Assembly (NCBI GenBank): GCA_963669155.1
Contig: OZ022579.1
Span: 17,039,540 to 17,103,539, forward strand
Reading direction: 5' to 3'
Length of the DNA: 64,000 nt
Origin: Arbacia lixula
Lineage: Eukaryota > Echinodermata > Echinoidea > Arbacioida > Arbaciidae
This document shows, one piece after another, positions 23,669 through 35,804 of this stretch. The translations under genes were made by a program, and so were the position numbers. Below the pieces are notes generated by a model. The model saw nothing but the letters and a program-made list of their open reading frames with translations. It made no database searches and was not told the origin of the DNA. Position 1 is the stretch's first letter. Each line of letters opens with the position of its first letter.

Positions 23669-25115
23669 CCATGCACATAAATACAGGGTTTGGGACTGTA
23701 ACTGTTGGTATCAATGGTTAATCATGGTCAAATAGTGTGTAATATGAAAAAGGATCATTTAGTGATCTATATCACCTTTGTAATGATTGCTAAATGTTGA
23801 AATAGATATGGGGCAATCACAAAATCTTTAGATTGGCAACACATGGGATATAAACATGTTCAAAGTCTCACCAACTTTGGAGTCCCATTTCATTCAATTA
23901 GGCATATCATTTCTAATAGAACATGACCAGGCCACTTGATATCAATCCAGCACTTGGAAAATGGCCTTATTATATCTGGTGTTGCATGTCAGTCTCGTTA
24001 GTGCATGACACCTGTCTCTGATACTCTTGTTTCATATCGGTAAAATTTAAATCATGGGATTTTGGTCCCCCGTGCACGCAACCTGAGAGCGTTAGTGACC
24101 TATCGATAAAAAGATGCACAGGAGGATGGAGTGATCCATTATTCCACGGACTCGTTTTCGTGTAGTGCACCTTTGAAAGTGTGGATGAGAACGTGTACAT
24201 GTATGAGTGTTGTAGAATATGCATACAGTCCACCACATCTACATGTGTGTCGTTTTTATGTGCCACTGACATACTTTTGCAACAGTATTTAGGCTAATTC
24301 TATGATTCTACACAGCAAAATTGTATTGCTGCCTTGAATGAATGAATCATCTCACATCAACCCTCCCCCCCCCCCCACACCTCCCCCCTTTGTCCCCACA
24401 TCCTTCCCCTTCCCATGTATCTGATGGATTACAAAATGATTATTTTAAAAAATAATGATCAGTATTTATTATTATTCATCAATGTATTTACATACATGCA
24501 TGTTTTGTGTTACTTTTGTTGTTTTCATGTTCAGTTCACAAATTCTGCTTCCTTGGACCCATCCACAGTTTGAGTTCATTGTATCATTTCAACATTAAAT
24601 TTGATGACATGTTATTCGATTTGTGTATATGAGCTGTGGAAACAATAAATTCAAAATTACAAAAAAAAATAATGTCAAGTATCATCTCTAGACAGAGTGA
24701 AGTACAACGAATAAAAGAATATGAATCAAAATTTGCATATTTCTTTGCTTATTATCAACAATAACAATATACATTTGGCTGAATAACGTCAGGATGACAA
24801 CAACATTATGTTCTTTAAATCTACTAAAGTTCAACGAGGTAGAGGTGTAGTTTACACTACACTTCTAAGTCACTCATTAATACTGCATCTTTGACCAAAC
24901 ATAATACCCATAACACTGCCCATGCCAAAACATATCCATTTCCACGCTTTCGATCGGTCACTCTCTATTGCCCTCTTCGTTTAGAACCTCCATACCCTTG
25001 AGTAAATTTAAAGCCAGAAATTAACCCTTTGTGTGCCAGATTAAAGGATGCTCTATGGAATTCGTGTGCATCACCTGTGTAGAAATGCAAAAGGGATACA
25101 TGACAAGTTAACACA
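23669..25115. other. AT-rich stretch; possible retroposed 3' end near 24540-24670
   Basis: A poly(C) run lies at 24364-24376. At about 24640-24670 'aaacAATAAAttcaaaattac' is followed by A9, a polyadenylation-like signal and tail suggesting a retroposed 3' end on the plus strand. No source sequence is recognised and no gene is supported. Confidence 0.4.
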
Positions 25116-25300
25116 CATATACATGTACGGCCGCTGGTCATATGGCCGATGGCCGGCGGTTGCTACACCCATCCACACCACGGCCGGCCACGCCGGGCGT
25201 ATTGGGCAGATCTGCGTAAATTACACCCGGGGAGAAATGTAGACGGCGGCTTACGGCTTATTCCCCGCTCCTTAGCAGCTGCGTGCATTACTTCTTCTCA
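25116..25300. other. GGCCGG-rich patch
   Basis: A short GC-rich block with several CGGCCGG/GGCCGGC words capable of pairing (ACGGCCGCTGG..; GATGGCCGGCGG; ACGGCCGGCCACGCCGG). It resembles the GGCC-rich elements at 13.4-13.8 kb and 37.8-38.3 kb in style, but terminal repeats were not found. Confidence 0.35.
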
Positions 25301-26434
25301 AGTTGTCTTCACACATGTCTAAGCAATGCGTCTCTCTAGTTAATCTAGCAAGCTGCAGAAAGGGCGATGTTAAAGGGATGCTCCGCTCAAATGGAAAGTC
25401 TTTTTTTCCATCCGCGGAAGCAGGCAATAACTGGCCACTGTAGCTGACAAGCCCTATCTAGGGATGCATAAAACATGGGGAAGAATTGTCTTCTTTGTCT
25501 TCTTGTCTTCTTTCAAAGCTCATTAGCATGCTGTTCATGATCATTCAAACATCAAACCTTTCACTGCTTATTTATCCACACATCTTACACAATGCAGCAG
25601 AGACTTGTAATAAAATATTTCTATCATGAAAGAGATTGGTTCAACAAAATGGGACATTTTGGCAATAAGTGTGTACTTTTTAGTGCATGTGTATGTGCAA
25701 TTAAGTACATATGTATTCTGAAATGTGGTCCAAATATAAATTAATAATGCAGCTAAAGCAACAAACTATTCAACTTGAAAAAAATACATAGTATATTATT
25801 CATATTTTGAAAATAAATAATTCATCAGCTATAGCTAAACCAAGTTTATCTCAGCTTGAAGAGAACAAGCAAAGCTGAACATTTATCAATACTTTCCTTT
25901 TTTTCTCGGAAATCAACCATGCTAATCCTGCACTATAATTTAGTGTGGGTTTTAAGTAAAATGTTTCCTGAACATGTTCATTGAGAGATTGAAAAAACAA
26001 AAACAATTGTTTCTTGATCAAATAAATCCATAAATTATGCGATTTACTCATGTATACTTCTCTATTTTAAATCAGATCAACACCTCACTGAACAAATTCA
26101 TGTTCTACATTATATTTCAAATTGTGCCTTACATTCTTAATGCAGTATATATTAAATTAGTTATTGATCAATAGTAACAACCTTCTCTGACAAAAGGAAG
26201 CAAATGGCAAATCACACAATTTTGAATTATTGATGTTGAAACCAACAATTCCCCACATACAGTCTAAATCTGGATAAAAAATATTCACCTTGCTGTGAGA
26301 TATCTAACATGATATGGTGTTGCATTGGAGACAGTGCAAATTAAAGACACATTCTGCTTATTACAGGAAAATCCTTAATGTTACCTGCATCCTTTTGCCA
26401 TAGAAGGGCAGAGTGCGCTTTTGAGCACGCAGAT
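25301..26434. other. AT-rich non-coding stretch
   Basis: I see no supported gene or repeat. 'gttaaagggatgctccgctc' at 25370 resembles the start of a TTAA-type element, but no matching right end was found. Confidence 0.4.
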
Positions 26435-27036
26435 CACACTGACACTTCTTGTTATTTATGCGTTTTCAAAATGGTTCAAAAAAAGGGCTCAGTATGGTAA
26501 TCTCTGGACTAATGTCCCCTAGATCCATTTGTTTTTGTTTTTTTGTAACAGCTTTCCTTGGAAAGATACATGCAAGCAGACCTCGCTCACTATCTATCCC
26601 TCCATTGAGGCTGTGCTCATGCATGCCTGCAGATATACGCTCGCTGACACGACGGTAATGACAGGAAAAGCTTTCGGAAAATCTACCCCGCCCGGAGCAT
26701 TTGTTCTGCATTCCAGCAAAAATGGATATTAAGCCTCGCAGGATTCTGATATATTCTGGATATTAGAGTGGTTTGGAGGATGTTAAGACCGTATCAATAT
26801 GTCTACTTTGCAGGGAGCCCCCTGCAGAATTTTTCATTTCGATATGAAAATTTGTTGAGGTCTGTGATTGAAAAGGAACTTGTTTTTCTCTTCACACTAG
26901 TGTAGAGTTTGTTGTAACTTGTAAATATACTACTCATCTGCTAATCCATCTAGGGGACATAAGTCCAGAGATTACCATACTAGGCCCTTTATTGAACCAT
27001 TTTGAAAAAGCATAAATAACGAGAAGTGTCAGTGTG
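26435..27036. mobile_element. Foldback element with about 90-bp terminal inverted repeats
   Basis: CACACTGACACTTCTTGTTA begins the left arm (26435-26526), and its inverted counterpart ends at 27036. The arms also share ATTTATGCGTTTTCAAAATG, 'gggctcagtatggtaatctc' and 'ccctagatccat', with only scattered differences. About 415 bp of non-palindromic sequence separates them. Short ORFs on both strands have no recognisable domain. No target duplication is clear. Confidence 0.85.
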
Positions 27037-27216
27037 GTAAATAAGACTTATCATACATAAATTTTGCCTTTGGATAGAGCAAAACATAATAATGATTTGT
27101 CTCATTTTCTCACTCTCACTTCTTTTATCTATTTTGATCTCAATCCTTCTCTCTCTCACTTCTCCCGTCTCTATATACATATATCCCTCCCCCTCTCAAC
27201 TCATCACTCTAACCCC

Positions 27217-27218
<2 letters not shown>

Positions 27219-27270
<52 letters not shown>

Positions 27271-27296
27271 CCTCCCCCTCTCTCTGTCTCTGTCTC

Positions 27297-27328
<32 letters not shown>

Positions 27329-27373
27329 ATTCTCTCTCCACTCCTCCTCCCTTTCCCTCCCTTTTTCTCTCTC
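27219..27373. repeat. (CT)n/(CTGT)n microsatellite
   Basis: A long (CT)n run interrupted by CCCT and CTGT units. The ORFs are shadows. Confidence 0.95.
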
Positions 27374-28130
27374 GCTGTCCTTCGGGGTAAAACTTCAAGA
27401 GATTTGTCAATGTTGCATATTGCTTTTAGCAGTCATCACAATGACTCCCACTGACGTTTTCCATTCACAGCTTTCCAAATGAATGCATGGACGTAATTGA
27501 CAAGATAATACTACATGTATCTACGTCTCTTCTCTCTGTCATATTCTAACTAGTAGTTTAACATCTTCAGTAGATAGTCACAGTTAACAAAAATATGTGG
27601 GGAGATTTAGCACCCAAAATGAAAGGGAAGAAAGGAGGTTCTGTAAAAATCATTCATAACTATGGACTGTGCAAGTTAACACACTCCCTCCTTTTCATCA
27701 GGTATTTACCCTATCAGACAGTTTTGCTAAAATAAATGTGTATATTTTTGTAGGTGAACTGTATCCAGAAACGTTAATGAACAGTCAGCTCACGAGGCAG
27801 GACTGAAGAGCATATGTGGAGGTTACCCTGTGGCTAGTGGAACATTATCTGCAGCCCCACAAACCCTTTCTTCAAGGTACTTGCACATGTACAGACAAGC
27901 ACCGCGCATCTCCTCAACTGAGAAGACATGTCAAATGATTGATCGTGGGCATTGAACCTAACTTATTAGTTTGATACCAGTCTTTTATCTGTGTGATGAG
28001 CGTTCAAGCAAAAGATGGACGTGGCAACTGCTGTCAGGGGTAATTTCCCAAGGCTATCATTTATGCTAGCAACGTTTCAGTGTATGTTTGTTCTCTGATT
28101 TATTACTTTTAAGAATGATATAGTTCGATT
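27374..28130. other. Non-coding stretch
   Basis: I see no gene or delimited repeat. Confidence 0.35.
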
Positions 28131-28179
28131 TTCTTTCTTTCTTTTTTCTCTCTCTCAATCTCTCTCTCTTTCTACCTCC

Positions 28180-28216
<37 letters not shown>

Positions 28217-28403
28217 CATCTCTTACTAAGTCTTTGTTCATTTTTGTTGTCTCTTCTCTCTGTGTCTCTTCTTTCTTTTCTTTTAACTCTCCCTCTTTCT
28301 CTTAGCTCGTTGCTGTTTTCTACCCTCTTTTTCACCTATCTCTAGACCTTGTTAATTTTTTCTAGTGGCTTTATTTCTTTCTTCATTTGCCTTTCTCCTT
28401 TCA

Positions 28404-28465
<62 letters not shown>

Positions 28466-28480
28466 ACTCTCTCTCTATCT
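28131..28480. repeat. Two (CT)n microsatellites in pyrimidine-rich DNA
   Basis: (CT)n-rich runs at about 28145-28215 and 28406-28478 are joined by T/C-rich sequence. The ORFs on both strands (RERERE; SLSLSL) are shadows. Confidence 0.9.
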
Positions 28481-29145
28481 CCTTTCCTGTTTCCTCCACC
28501 ATCCTTACCTTTCCCAATCATCTGTCCTTTATCTCTCTGACACATACGCACTCTGAATCAGGATGGATTTCCCCCACTCCTCTAACCTTGACTTTCAACT
28601 ACCGACAGGGCTCGGCTTTGTTTTCCGGTCGCCATCTCTCAGTTGGGCAGGTTCTCGTTTTATTATTGAACAAAACAAACAGACTTCCATTTGCAAACAA
28701 TGGTGACAAATTGACTGCCATGTCTAGGCATGTGATTGAAAATAAACAAAGCATTGATGGGCCGCTTTGGTGATAAGTAAATTACATGTATGTGTACACT
28801 AACACAAATTATGCACTATCATTTGGTGTACAGAAGAATGAAAGGACATGAAACGAGACGGTAGAATTAAGGTCATAGAAATTGGGGCGGGTGGGGGGTT
28901 TCTTTACAGGGGTTCTTTTCAAGCAAATTGCTGTGCATTGCACTGTATAGGAAAAACATAATCTCATACATTGCCTGGCTATCATGCTGTTGGGCATTTA
29001 TATTCCAAAATATTCAACAACGGGGTCTGTCTGCAGTAGACTTATCATTCTTGATTTCTTCCCTGGCTCTCGGACTTAAAAATGATGAGAATGTTACACT
29101 GACTAGTCTTAAGAGTACTAGAGTCTATTTGTCAGTTGGGATCTT
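28481..29145. other. Non-coding stretch
   Basis: No supported gene. A 128-aa ORF (28387-28773) starts in the microsatellite and runs into unique sequence; its non-repeat half shows no motif I recognise. Confidence 0.35.
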
Positions 29146-29313
29146 GGGGGCATTTCATGAAAGTTGTCAGCACTGACTAAATAGTCAGTGCCAACAATTT
29201 CAGTGAAATCCTTGGTTTTGATTGGCTGAGAGGCACTAGCCTCTGACTGTTACTATGATAACTGTCAGAGAGAAACAACTTGTCAGTGCTGACAACTTTT
29301 ATGAAATGCCCCC
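29146..29313 (+). mobile_element. MITE with GGGGGCATTTCAT ends, relative of family D
   Basis: GGGGGCATTTCATGAAAGTT at the left is inverted at the right (...ACTTTTATGAAATGCCCCC). GTCAGCACTGAC and GTCAGTGCTGACAA words lie on both arms. The central core TTTGATTGGCTG (29217-29228) is the same as in family D, though the ends differ. No target duplication is clear. Confidence 0.85.
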
Positions 29314-30010
29314 AGAAATGTCCACTAGCCTGGACGCAATGCGATCTTATAGAGAGGCTCTTTTTTGCACTCTGGAGGGTAAATCATCCAGAGTTTGTGT
29401 GTATCTTTTACACTGGTTGTAGGGTAGAAAATGCAATATAGAGAAGTGATGGTATTGGTGGAAGTGATATATGAAACATCAGTAGTAAATGGAAGAGACA
29501 ACAACAACAAAAAAAAATGAAGATAAAAGCTACTGCTACTGTTAACATACTGGTGTAGATTCTTTTTATAGTTTTGTGGGAAAGAGTGATTAAAAATGGG
29601 TGCGATGAGTAATGAGGAGGAAATCTATATTTTGGTAGTAGCGACTCTGTGTTAGATATTTGTTTTTATTTCTTCCCCTTGACAGGAAATTGTAAGTTGT
29701 ATTCTCTCACTTTAGTTTCCTGCCAGCCTTGCAAATCCTGCTGTCTTATCCTTGTCCTATTGTTTTGGATTGATGTATGTATGCAAACTCTGATTTCAAA
29801 AATGTGCCAAACCCAATATTAGTTTTTTAAAGGGTTTACAGTTTATTGACCTTTGAATTTCATTTCAACATTTTGTCAAATCATCTCAATATAAAGTTTA
29901 GTACAGGTTTGCAGACCTTCGCACTGGTAATATCATATTGACCTCAATCAGATTGATGTAGTTCTCAGTGATGTTTCTTGTCAGTTTGTGATATTAAATG
30001 AAACATTTAT
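29314..30010. other. AT-rich non-coding stretch
   Basis: No supported gene. Confidence 0.35.
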
Positions 30011-30014
30011 ATAT

Positions 30015-30105
30015 TTGTTCATTTATTTATTAATTTTGTCTACCTCTACCAGGGTATAGCTGTCAGTGAGCTAAGCACTGATCTCTATGAGGGCCATAGG
30101 TATAT
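30015..30105 (-). mobile_element. Possible LINE 3' end (minus strand)
   Basis: On the minus strand, 'ctatgaga..gctataccctggtagaggtagac' followed by 'aaaattaataaataaatgaac' has the form of a non-LTR retrotransposon 3' end with an AATAAATAAA-type tail. Only the tail region is recognisable; no reverse transcriptase is nearby. Confidence 0.35.
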
Positions 30106-31879
30106 TTAACAAACATAACACAGACAATTTGATAATATGATATAACATGTACATAATATAAGGCTCAAATTATCTTTAAAAATAAACTAAAAAATCCATA
30201 CGAGAATAGAGAAAAACCCAACATTGCAGTGGAAAAGGAGCTGAGCCTGATAGAAAAACTATGTCTTTCATGCTTTGTTTGGATTCTACATCCATTTAAT
30301 ATTCAGTATGATGTTCCACTCTGTCATACATGTTTATTCTGTTATGCATACTTATTTATGTCTTTTTGAGAGGAAAATATAACATCAATTTCATTGAATT
30401 CATAATTGAATTTGATGTTAAGTTTCATAATTTATAAACCTGGACCTATATGGTGTACCTGTGTTAAATGCAGTGTTCAACATAATTTGATTTTGTCTGC
30501 AAAAGGGAACTATTACCTTCAACTGTCTTCAAGTTCAAATTTTAGCCTTCCTGTCTTCACCTTCCCTGCATAGTTTCACATCCATACCCTCAAAATCACT
30601 CCATTCTCCAGAGATTCCCACCGAACTTAACCTCTGACCTCCATTTTGAGCTCTCCATGGCTCAGTTTAACTCCCTTGTTGAGCAGGTCACGTCACTTCT
30701 GATCTTAATACGTTCCTCATGATTAAAGTGAAGCTAGCGTATCGTGCAAGGTGTGATTTTGTTTTTCAATAGCCTTGTAAGATTTAAAATCAGATGAATG
30801 ATCTCCAGCTGTTTGTAAAATGTGAGAATATTTTGTCAAAGATTTTAAACTAGAAGAAGCATTAAATGGTGCAAAACTATTAACAATGGGTCATACAAAT
30901 GGTACATGGAAGGCTGAAAAAAAAGCAGTAACTTTGACCCCTTATTAAACATACAAAAATTAAGTCCATCTTTTGGTCTGAAATACTCCAACCGTTCTTT
31001 CCTATATAAACAGTGACTTTGAACCCTATCGAACATATGAAGTTGAAGCGCATCTTTGGTTTTAATCGCTCCAACCAATCTTCCCTTTAAGTAGATATCT
31101 CAGTTCAGTCAAAGATTCACTTTTGCCGGAACTAAGGGAATGTAACCCGTCATGCTCAATGTGGGATGAAAGTTAATCAAATGGATTTTGGGTGAAATTC
31201 TCTTTTGTGAATTCCTTGTAGATGTCATTAGTGGATTGGGATCATTGCCAGTCATACATGATAATACCAGGGTTTTTAAAAATTAATAAAAATATAATTT
31301 GATTATTATTCATTAATCACTAAGATCATCATAGTTATTTCCTCTCCATATAACTGTCATCATCATGATAATTATTATCATCACCAGCGCATTTTAATCA
31401 CTGGTATGTTCATCATTAGTGATTTCATCACAATGAGTGCTATATTATCTGGCCACTTTTAACCACTGATCCTTGTAATAATTTGAAAATCTATAAACCA
31501 CACATAAACAGCATTAATTAATTTATTATGTCACAAGCATCAAAACCATTACAATTGCAAAAGAAATTCTTGATAAATGTGATTAAAAAGTAAGACCTCA
31601 TGTAAGAAAGAACTCCTGCCTCATGACAATAGGGCCGTTGCACCTCGATCATTTGAGAAACAACAGGACAAATTCTTTCAAAACTGATTTAAATCTTCAA
31701 CAAAGCGAAACAGGCCAGTGACAGCATTTCTTGAAAAACAATCCAGAGTACCCTCAATGATGGGCAGGAAAATTGACAGCTCCTTCAGATAATGACCCAT
31801 TACAAATCAATGCAGGACAAAACAAATTTTCCCCTGTTTTCTCTCTAAAATGCGAGTGTCTTTTGGACCTTTCTTGCAG
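30106..31879. other. AT-rich non-coding stretch
   Basis: Overlapping minus-strand ORFs at 30845-31078 show an internal repeat: 'aactttgaccccttattaaacatacaaa' and 'gactttgaaccctatcgaacatatgaa' are about 90 bp apart, with 'tccatctttggtc' and 'gcatctttggt' after them. This suggests a small degenerate tandem duplication rather than a gene. Confidence 0.4.
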
Positions 31880-32065
31880 TTGGAAGAATGCCAAGGTCAA
31901 AACTGCAAATTGGCAACTTGACCCATGGAGGGAAGCTTCACAGAATTCCTCAAATTGGCACAGCTGATGCCCAATATGGAAAATATTTACATTCCATCAA
32001 GAGTTATATTGGAAGTGGTATCACCCTGATGAGAAACAGTTTATCTAGGTCAGAGGTTACACTGT
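31880..32065 (+). CDS. Weak internal exon candidate
   Basis: A pyrimidine-rich acceptor (acctttcttgcag, ending 31879) and a consensus donor (GTAAGT at 32066) bracket 186 bp, a multiple of three, that is open in one frame (containing MPRSKLQIGNL and SYIGSGITLM). The peptide is not recognised and a second frame is also partly open. With no neighbouring exons visible, chance is the more likely explanation. Confidence 0.12.
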
Positions 32066-34984
32066 GTAAGTTCTCTTTGCCTTCAAAGTCTTTTAAAACA
32101 TTTTTTTTCTTCTGCTTGTATTAAAGTGTGCAACTAATTTTGTTAATACAACTCGGTCATTCATGGGGTTTTTCTTTCCTTCTTTTTTTCTTACAAAAAA
32201 AAAATATGGTGAGTGTATTTTCATATGGTTAGAGTGATGCCAAAACCAGATTTATCTTTACTGAACACAACATGAGAATCACTAGGTTTTCCACTTTGTC
32301 ATACCTTAATAAGAAGCTGTTAACTTAAAAATCTGAGTTTCTGAAGTACAACATGGTCTCCCAGTAATGTAATTAATCAAACGACATTATGCAAAAAGTT
32401 AGCATTCTGTTGATAAAATTTAATTATGGATTAGTATTTTGGCAGTTAAACTAACATTTTTTTCAGATGCTGCATTTGACATATTTAATCTCTTATTTAA
32501 TCATTATTATTAATTATTTTTAATAATTTTAATCTCTCATTGCTTTTCTGAATTAAAATTATCAAACAGTAATCAAGATCACCAGAACAGATTCAGGACT
32601 CATTGCTTTATTATGTACATCAGGCAGTTTCAATTCTGCAAACCAAATATAGGGGAAAATCCGAAGGTGGCTACGCAATGCACTATGGGACAACTCCCCA
32701 AAGTGTAGTATGGAGAATTCATGGCATCTATGAAATGAAAGTCTGATTACATGTTATATACCAGAACGGGGAGCACCGATACTGGCATTAGATCCAGGCT
32801 GTGAAAATACCCCTCTACAGATATTGGCCCCAAATCAAACAAGCATAATATTGAAGCTGTGGTGCCTCCCACCCCCATCACAATTCCATCTTTCCAAATC
32901 AAATCACGGCAATTTAGTTTCTGTTGTCGCACTTCCTAGACCAAATATTCCATCAAAAATGGGTACCATATGCCAGGGTTTATCAGACTCAGATTACAAA
33001 GAGAAAGAAAAGGGGAGAAATAATTCCAAAATAAGCAGCGGAAATGTTGTAATTTGTCTGAAATAGAGGGACCAGACAGGCCAGCTGGTAGGTAGGGCCA
33101 CTGGGCTTCTTCGCAGGACAAGTTTCATACAAACTGCAGATGGAAACGTCACATGGAAGTATACTACATTTACATTACCAGCTAAATTTAGAGCAATCTG
33201 AAGTTGCATACAGTTGACTGGTATTCCTGTGCTTTCCCGAACAAGCTCTGAAGTATCGTCATACTCCTCCATAATAACATCTGCTTTCCCCATGCCAAAA
33301 AGAGGCCATTTAATGAAAGCTCACACAGAAAACATTCAGGATTTGACCCTTGTTGTACATGACCTATAACCTGATTAATTGATTGTTCTTTCATATAGTA
33401 TCATTGTACCTATTTTGGTGAAATTTAGTGGAATATTTCTTCTGTAAATGGGAGCTAATCAAGATAGACAGAGGACCAGACACCCCCAAAGCAAGATGTC
33501 ATCAGCGCCACTCTGTGGCATTATACCCTACTGATAAAAGTGAAACAAAAGCTACCATGCACGTGAAGAAAACTTTATTAGGTGTACTTGAGTTTCCACA
33601 TGCGTATCTAACACCCATATCCTCATGAAATATCCTGATCAATACGAAAAGAATTAAGTCCCCTCATTTCATTTTTGCTTTAAAATCTATTATGAAGCCC
33701 CTTTTCACTTAACTATAGTATGGTACTGAGAAAGTCGAATGCAAACAAAAGCACCATACAAGGAGAGATGAAAAACTGGCCACATTTGAAACCTGAGCTT
33801 GCATGAGTTAAGCATAAGTTATACCTCTACATATCAGAAGACATCACCACCCCTTTAAGTCACATAGAACACAGGGAAAATCTTGAGCAGCCCACTTTCT
33901 TAATCTCCACTTTCAAAGGGGGGTCCCAAATACAGAAATCTACGACTTGAATAAATAGATGACTCCGGATACGAAACAACGGTAGGCTTTCCTGTCCTGG
34001 TTCTTTCAAAATAGACCATGGGCGGTGATAATACTGGAGTCTTCCTTAACCTTTTGTTGGCTAGATAAAATGAAGCTCAACGGGATTTGTGTGTGCTACT
34101 TGTGACATTAAGGCACACACTGCACACAAAGAGTTAACTTGCCCTCAGCTCAAGGAAAGGGATTGCAGTGGTACAGATTACACGACCCATAATCGTAGCA
34201 GACCCGTCTGCTGTGGGTCACAGACTAGTTTGATTTCAACAAGAATATCATTTTTATATCATTACATAAGTTTGAGATGATCCCTGTTTGCAATATTTTT
34301 ACATCAAACAAGAAGGACCTGTGGTCATGGCAGGACATTTCTGCCCTGATAACGGATCCAGTAGTCTGTTCCACTTCTTTCCACTCCCTTTAACTCTCTC
34401 AGTAACATCAAACTACACAGGCGGCTGATATTCAAAGCAGGTTTCACTGTCATTGTAACATGTCTTCATTACATAGAAACGTATTGGGCCCAAGTTCACC
34501 ATAAGACATTTACATAACATCCACAACACACAGCAGTAGATATCAGCGGTACTCAGTTCAGCCATTATTAGATCAGATGTAGGCGGAAAATCTAGCGCCT
34601 ACTCGCTTGTTCCAGGCAAATGCAGCGCAATGACATCAAATTATTCTTCCTAACACAGACGTATTATAGCCTACCTTTCAAGCTGTTAGTCATTATCCAA
34701 ACTCTCACAAGTATATATTTTTGGGTTTGGTTCTGACTAGACAGATTCTTCTCCTCTCCTAGTCTTCCTGTGGGAAGAGAACGAGAGCGCTATTATTAGT
34801 CTACTGAAGATAGACCCGTTCATGGGTTATCATCCATTGAGTTTGGATTAGAAATGTTCTACTGCCTGGAGAGTAGGCTAAAAAGCTGGCTCACATAATG
34901 ATGCATTTACATTGTATTTTGAGGGTAAAAAAGTACATCTATGGTAAATGCATTTCAAATGTAAACTGAGAATTTTTTTCTTCA
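32066..34984. other. Non-coding stretch
   Basis: Several ORFs of 60-100 aa overlap on both strands (33.0-33.4 kb) without recognisable motifs. I see no delimited repeats. Confidence 0.35.
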
Positions 34985-35105
34985 CTTTTCCTGAAAATGT
35001 TTGTGAAGCTATGTTATCAATAGGGTACATGTCTGATCAATGCTGATCGAGTTTCACGAATTTTGTAAAAATGGCTACCCTGAATTTAATCTGGGTAGGA
35101 GAGTA
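34985..35105 (-). mobile_element. Family A (TTAA) left-end fragment, tandem unit 1
   Basis: On the minus strand this reads TTAA-ATTCAGGGTAGCCATTTT, then 'gtgaaactcg' and 'cattttcaggaaaagtgaa', the family A left half. It is followed on the plus strand by CTGGGTAGGAGAG. The whole segment is tandemly duplicated at 35123, making it a natural uninterrupted reference for the element inserted there. Confidence 0.75.
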
Positions 35106-35122
35106 AACAGAGAGAGCTGTTA

Positions 35123-35240
35123 ACTTTTCCTAAAAATGTTTTTGAAGCTATGACTGTGACATTTCGTACATGTTATCGATAGGGTACACAGTTGATCAAT
35201 GCTGAGTTTCATGATTGTTGTAAAAATGTATACCCTGACT
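35123..35240 (-). mobile_element. Family A fragment, tandem unit 2 (interrupted at TTAA)
   Basis: A diverged duplicate of 34985-35105, sharing 'acttttcctaaaaatgtttttgaagctatg', 'atcgatagggtaca', 'ttgatcaatgctgagtttca' and 'ataccctgact'. Its continuation TTAATCTGGGTAGGAGAGTG is found beyond the element at 35241-35787. Confidence 0.75.
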
Positions 35241-35787
35241 TTAAAGGGTTACTAAATTAGAAAAATAAGTTCCCAGTAATCTATGTAAGATTATCCACTA
35301 AAAACTAAGTTCACATTTGTTTGCCGCAATAAAGTCTCATTTTGACGAAAATTTGAAAAAGACATCAGAGAAGTCAAAATGCCATAAATGCCAACAGCAT
35401 GAATAAAATATTTTATTCACGACATTCAAACAATAAATTACCAATGGGAACCCCAAAGCTGGTCTGAGGTTTGTCCGAGTAGCAACAACTAATAGATTCA
35501 TAGTGCATTCCATCCATTGAATCTGAATGACAAGATACAGGTGAATGCAATAACGCGTTACTACGCAGTTAGGGGGAAAGCTGTGAATACATTACGAAAA
35601 TGGTCTATTGTCAACTTTTGAACAATCTATGGCATTTTGACTTTTCTGACGTCATTGGAGGCGTGCGTTCTTTCAAATTTTTGTCAAAATGAGACTTTAT
35701 TGTGGCAAAAAATGTGAAATTCGTTTTGAGTAAATAATTTTACATAGATTAGTGGGAACTTACTTTTCTAATTTAGTAACCCTTTAA
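35241..35787. mobile_element. Family B: TTAA-flanked element with TIRs over 120 bp
   Basis: TTAA at 35241-35244 and 35784-35787 flank AGGGTTACTAAATTAG...CTAATTTAGTAACCCT. The inverted arms continue for over 120 bp (through 'aagttccca.taatctatgtaa' and 'caataaagtctcattttgac') with few mismatches. The middle ('ttgaatctgaatgacaagatacaggtgaatgc', 'gttactacgcagttagggggaaagctgtga') recurs in reverse at 21411 and 45140. It has no transposase. Target and length suggest a non-autonomous TTAA transposon. Confidence 0.9.
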
Positions 35788-35804
35788 TCTGGGTAGGAGA
35801 GTGT

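Noticed and set aside
34486..34510. Another family D terminus at TTGGGCCCAAG
   Set aside because: Only the GGGCCC hexamer matches; neither TGCATAAAA nor an inverted partner follows.
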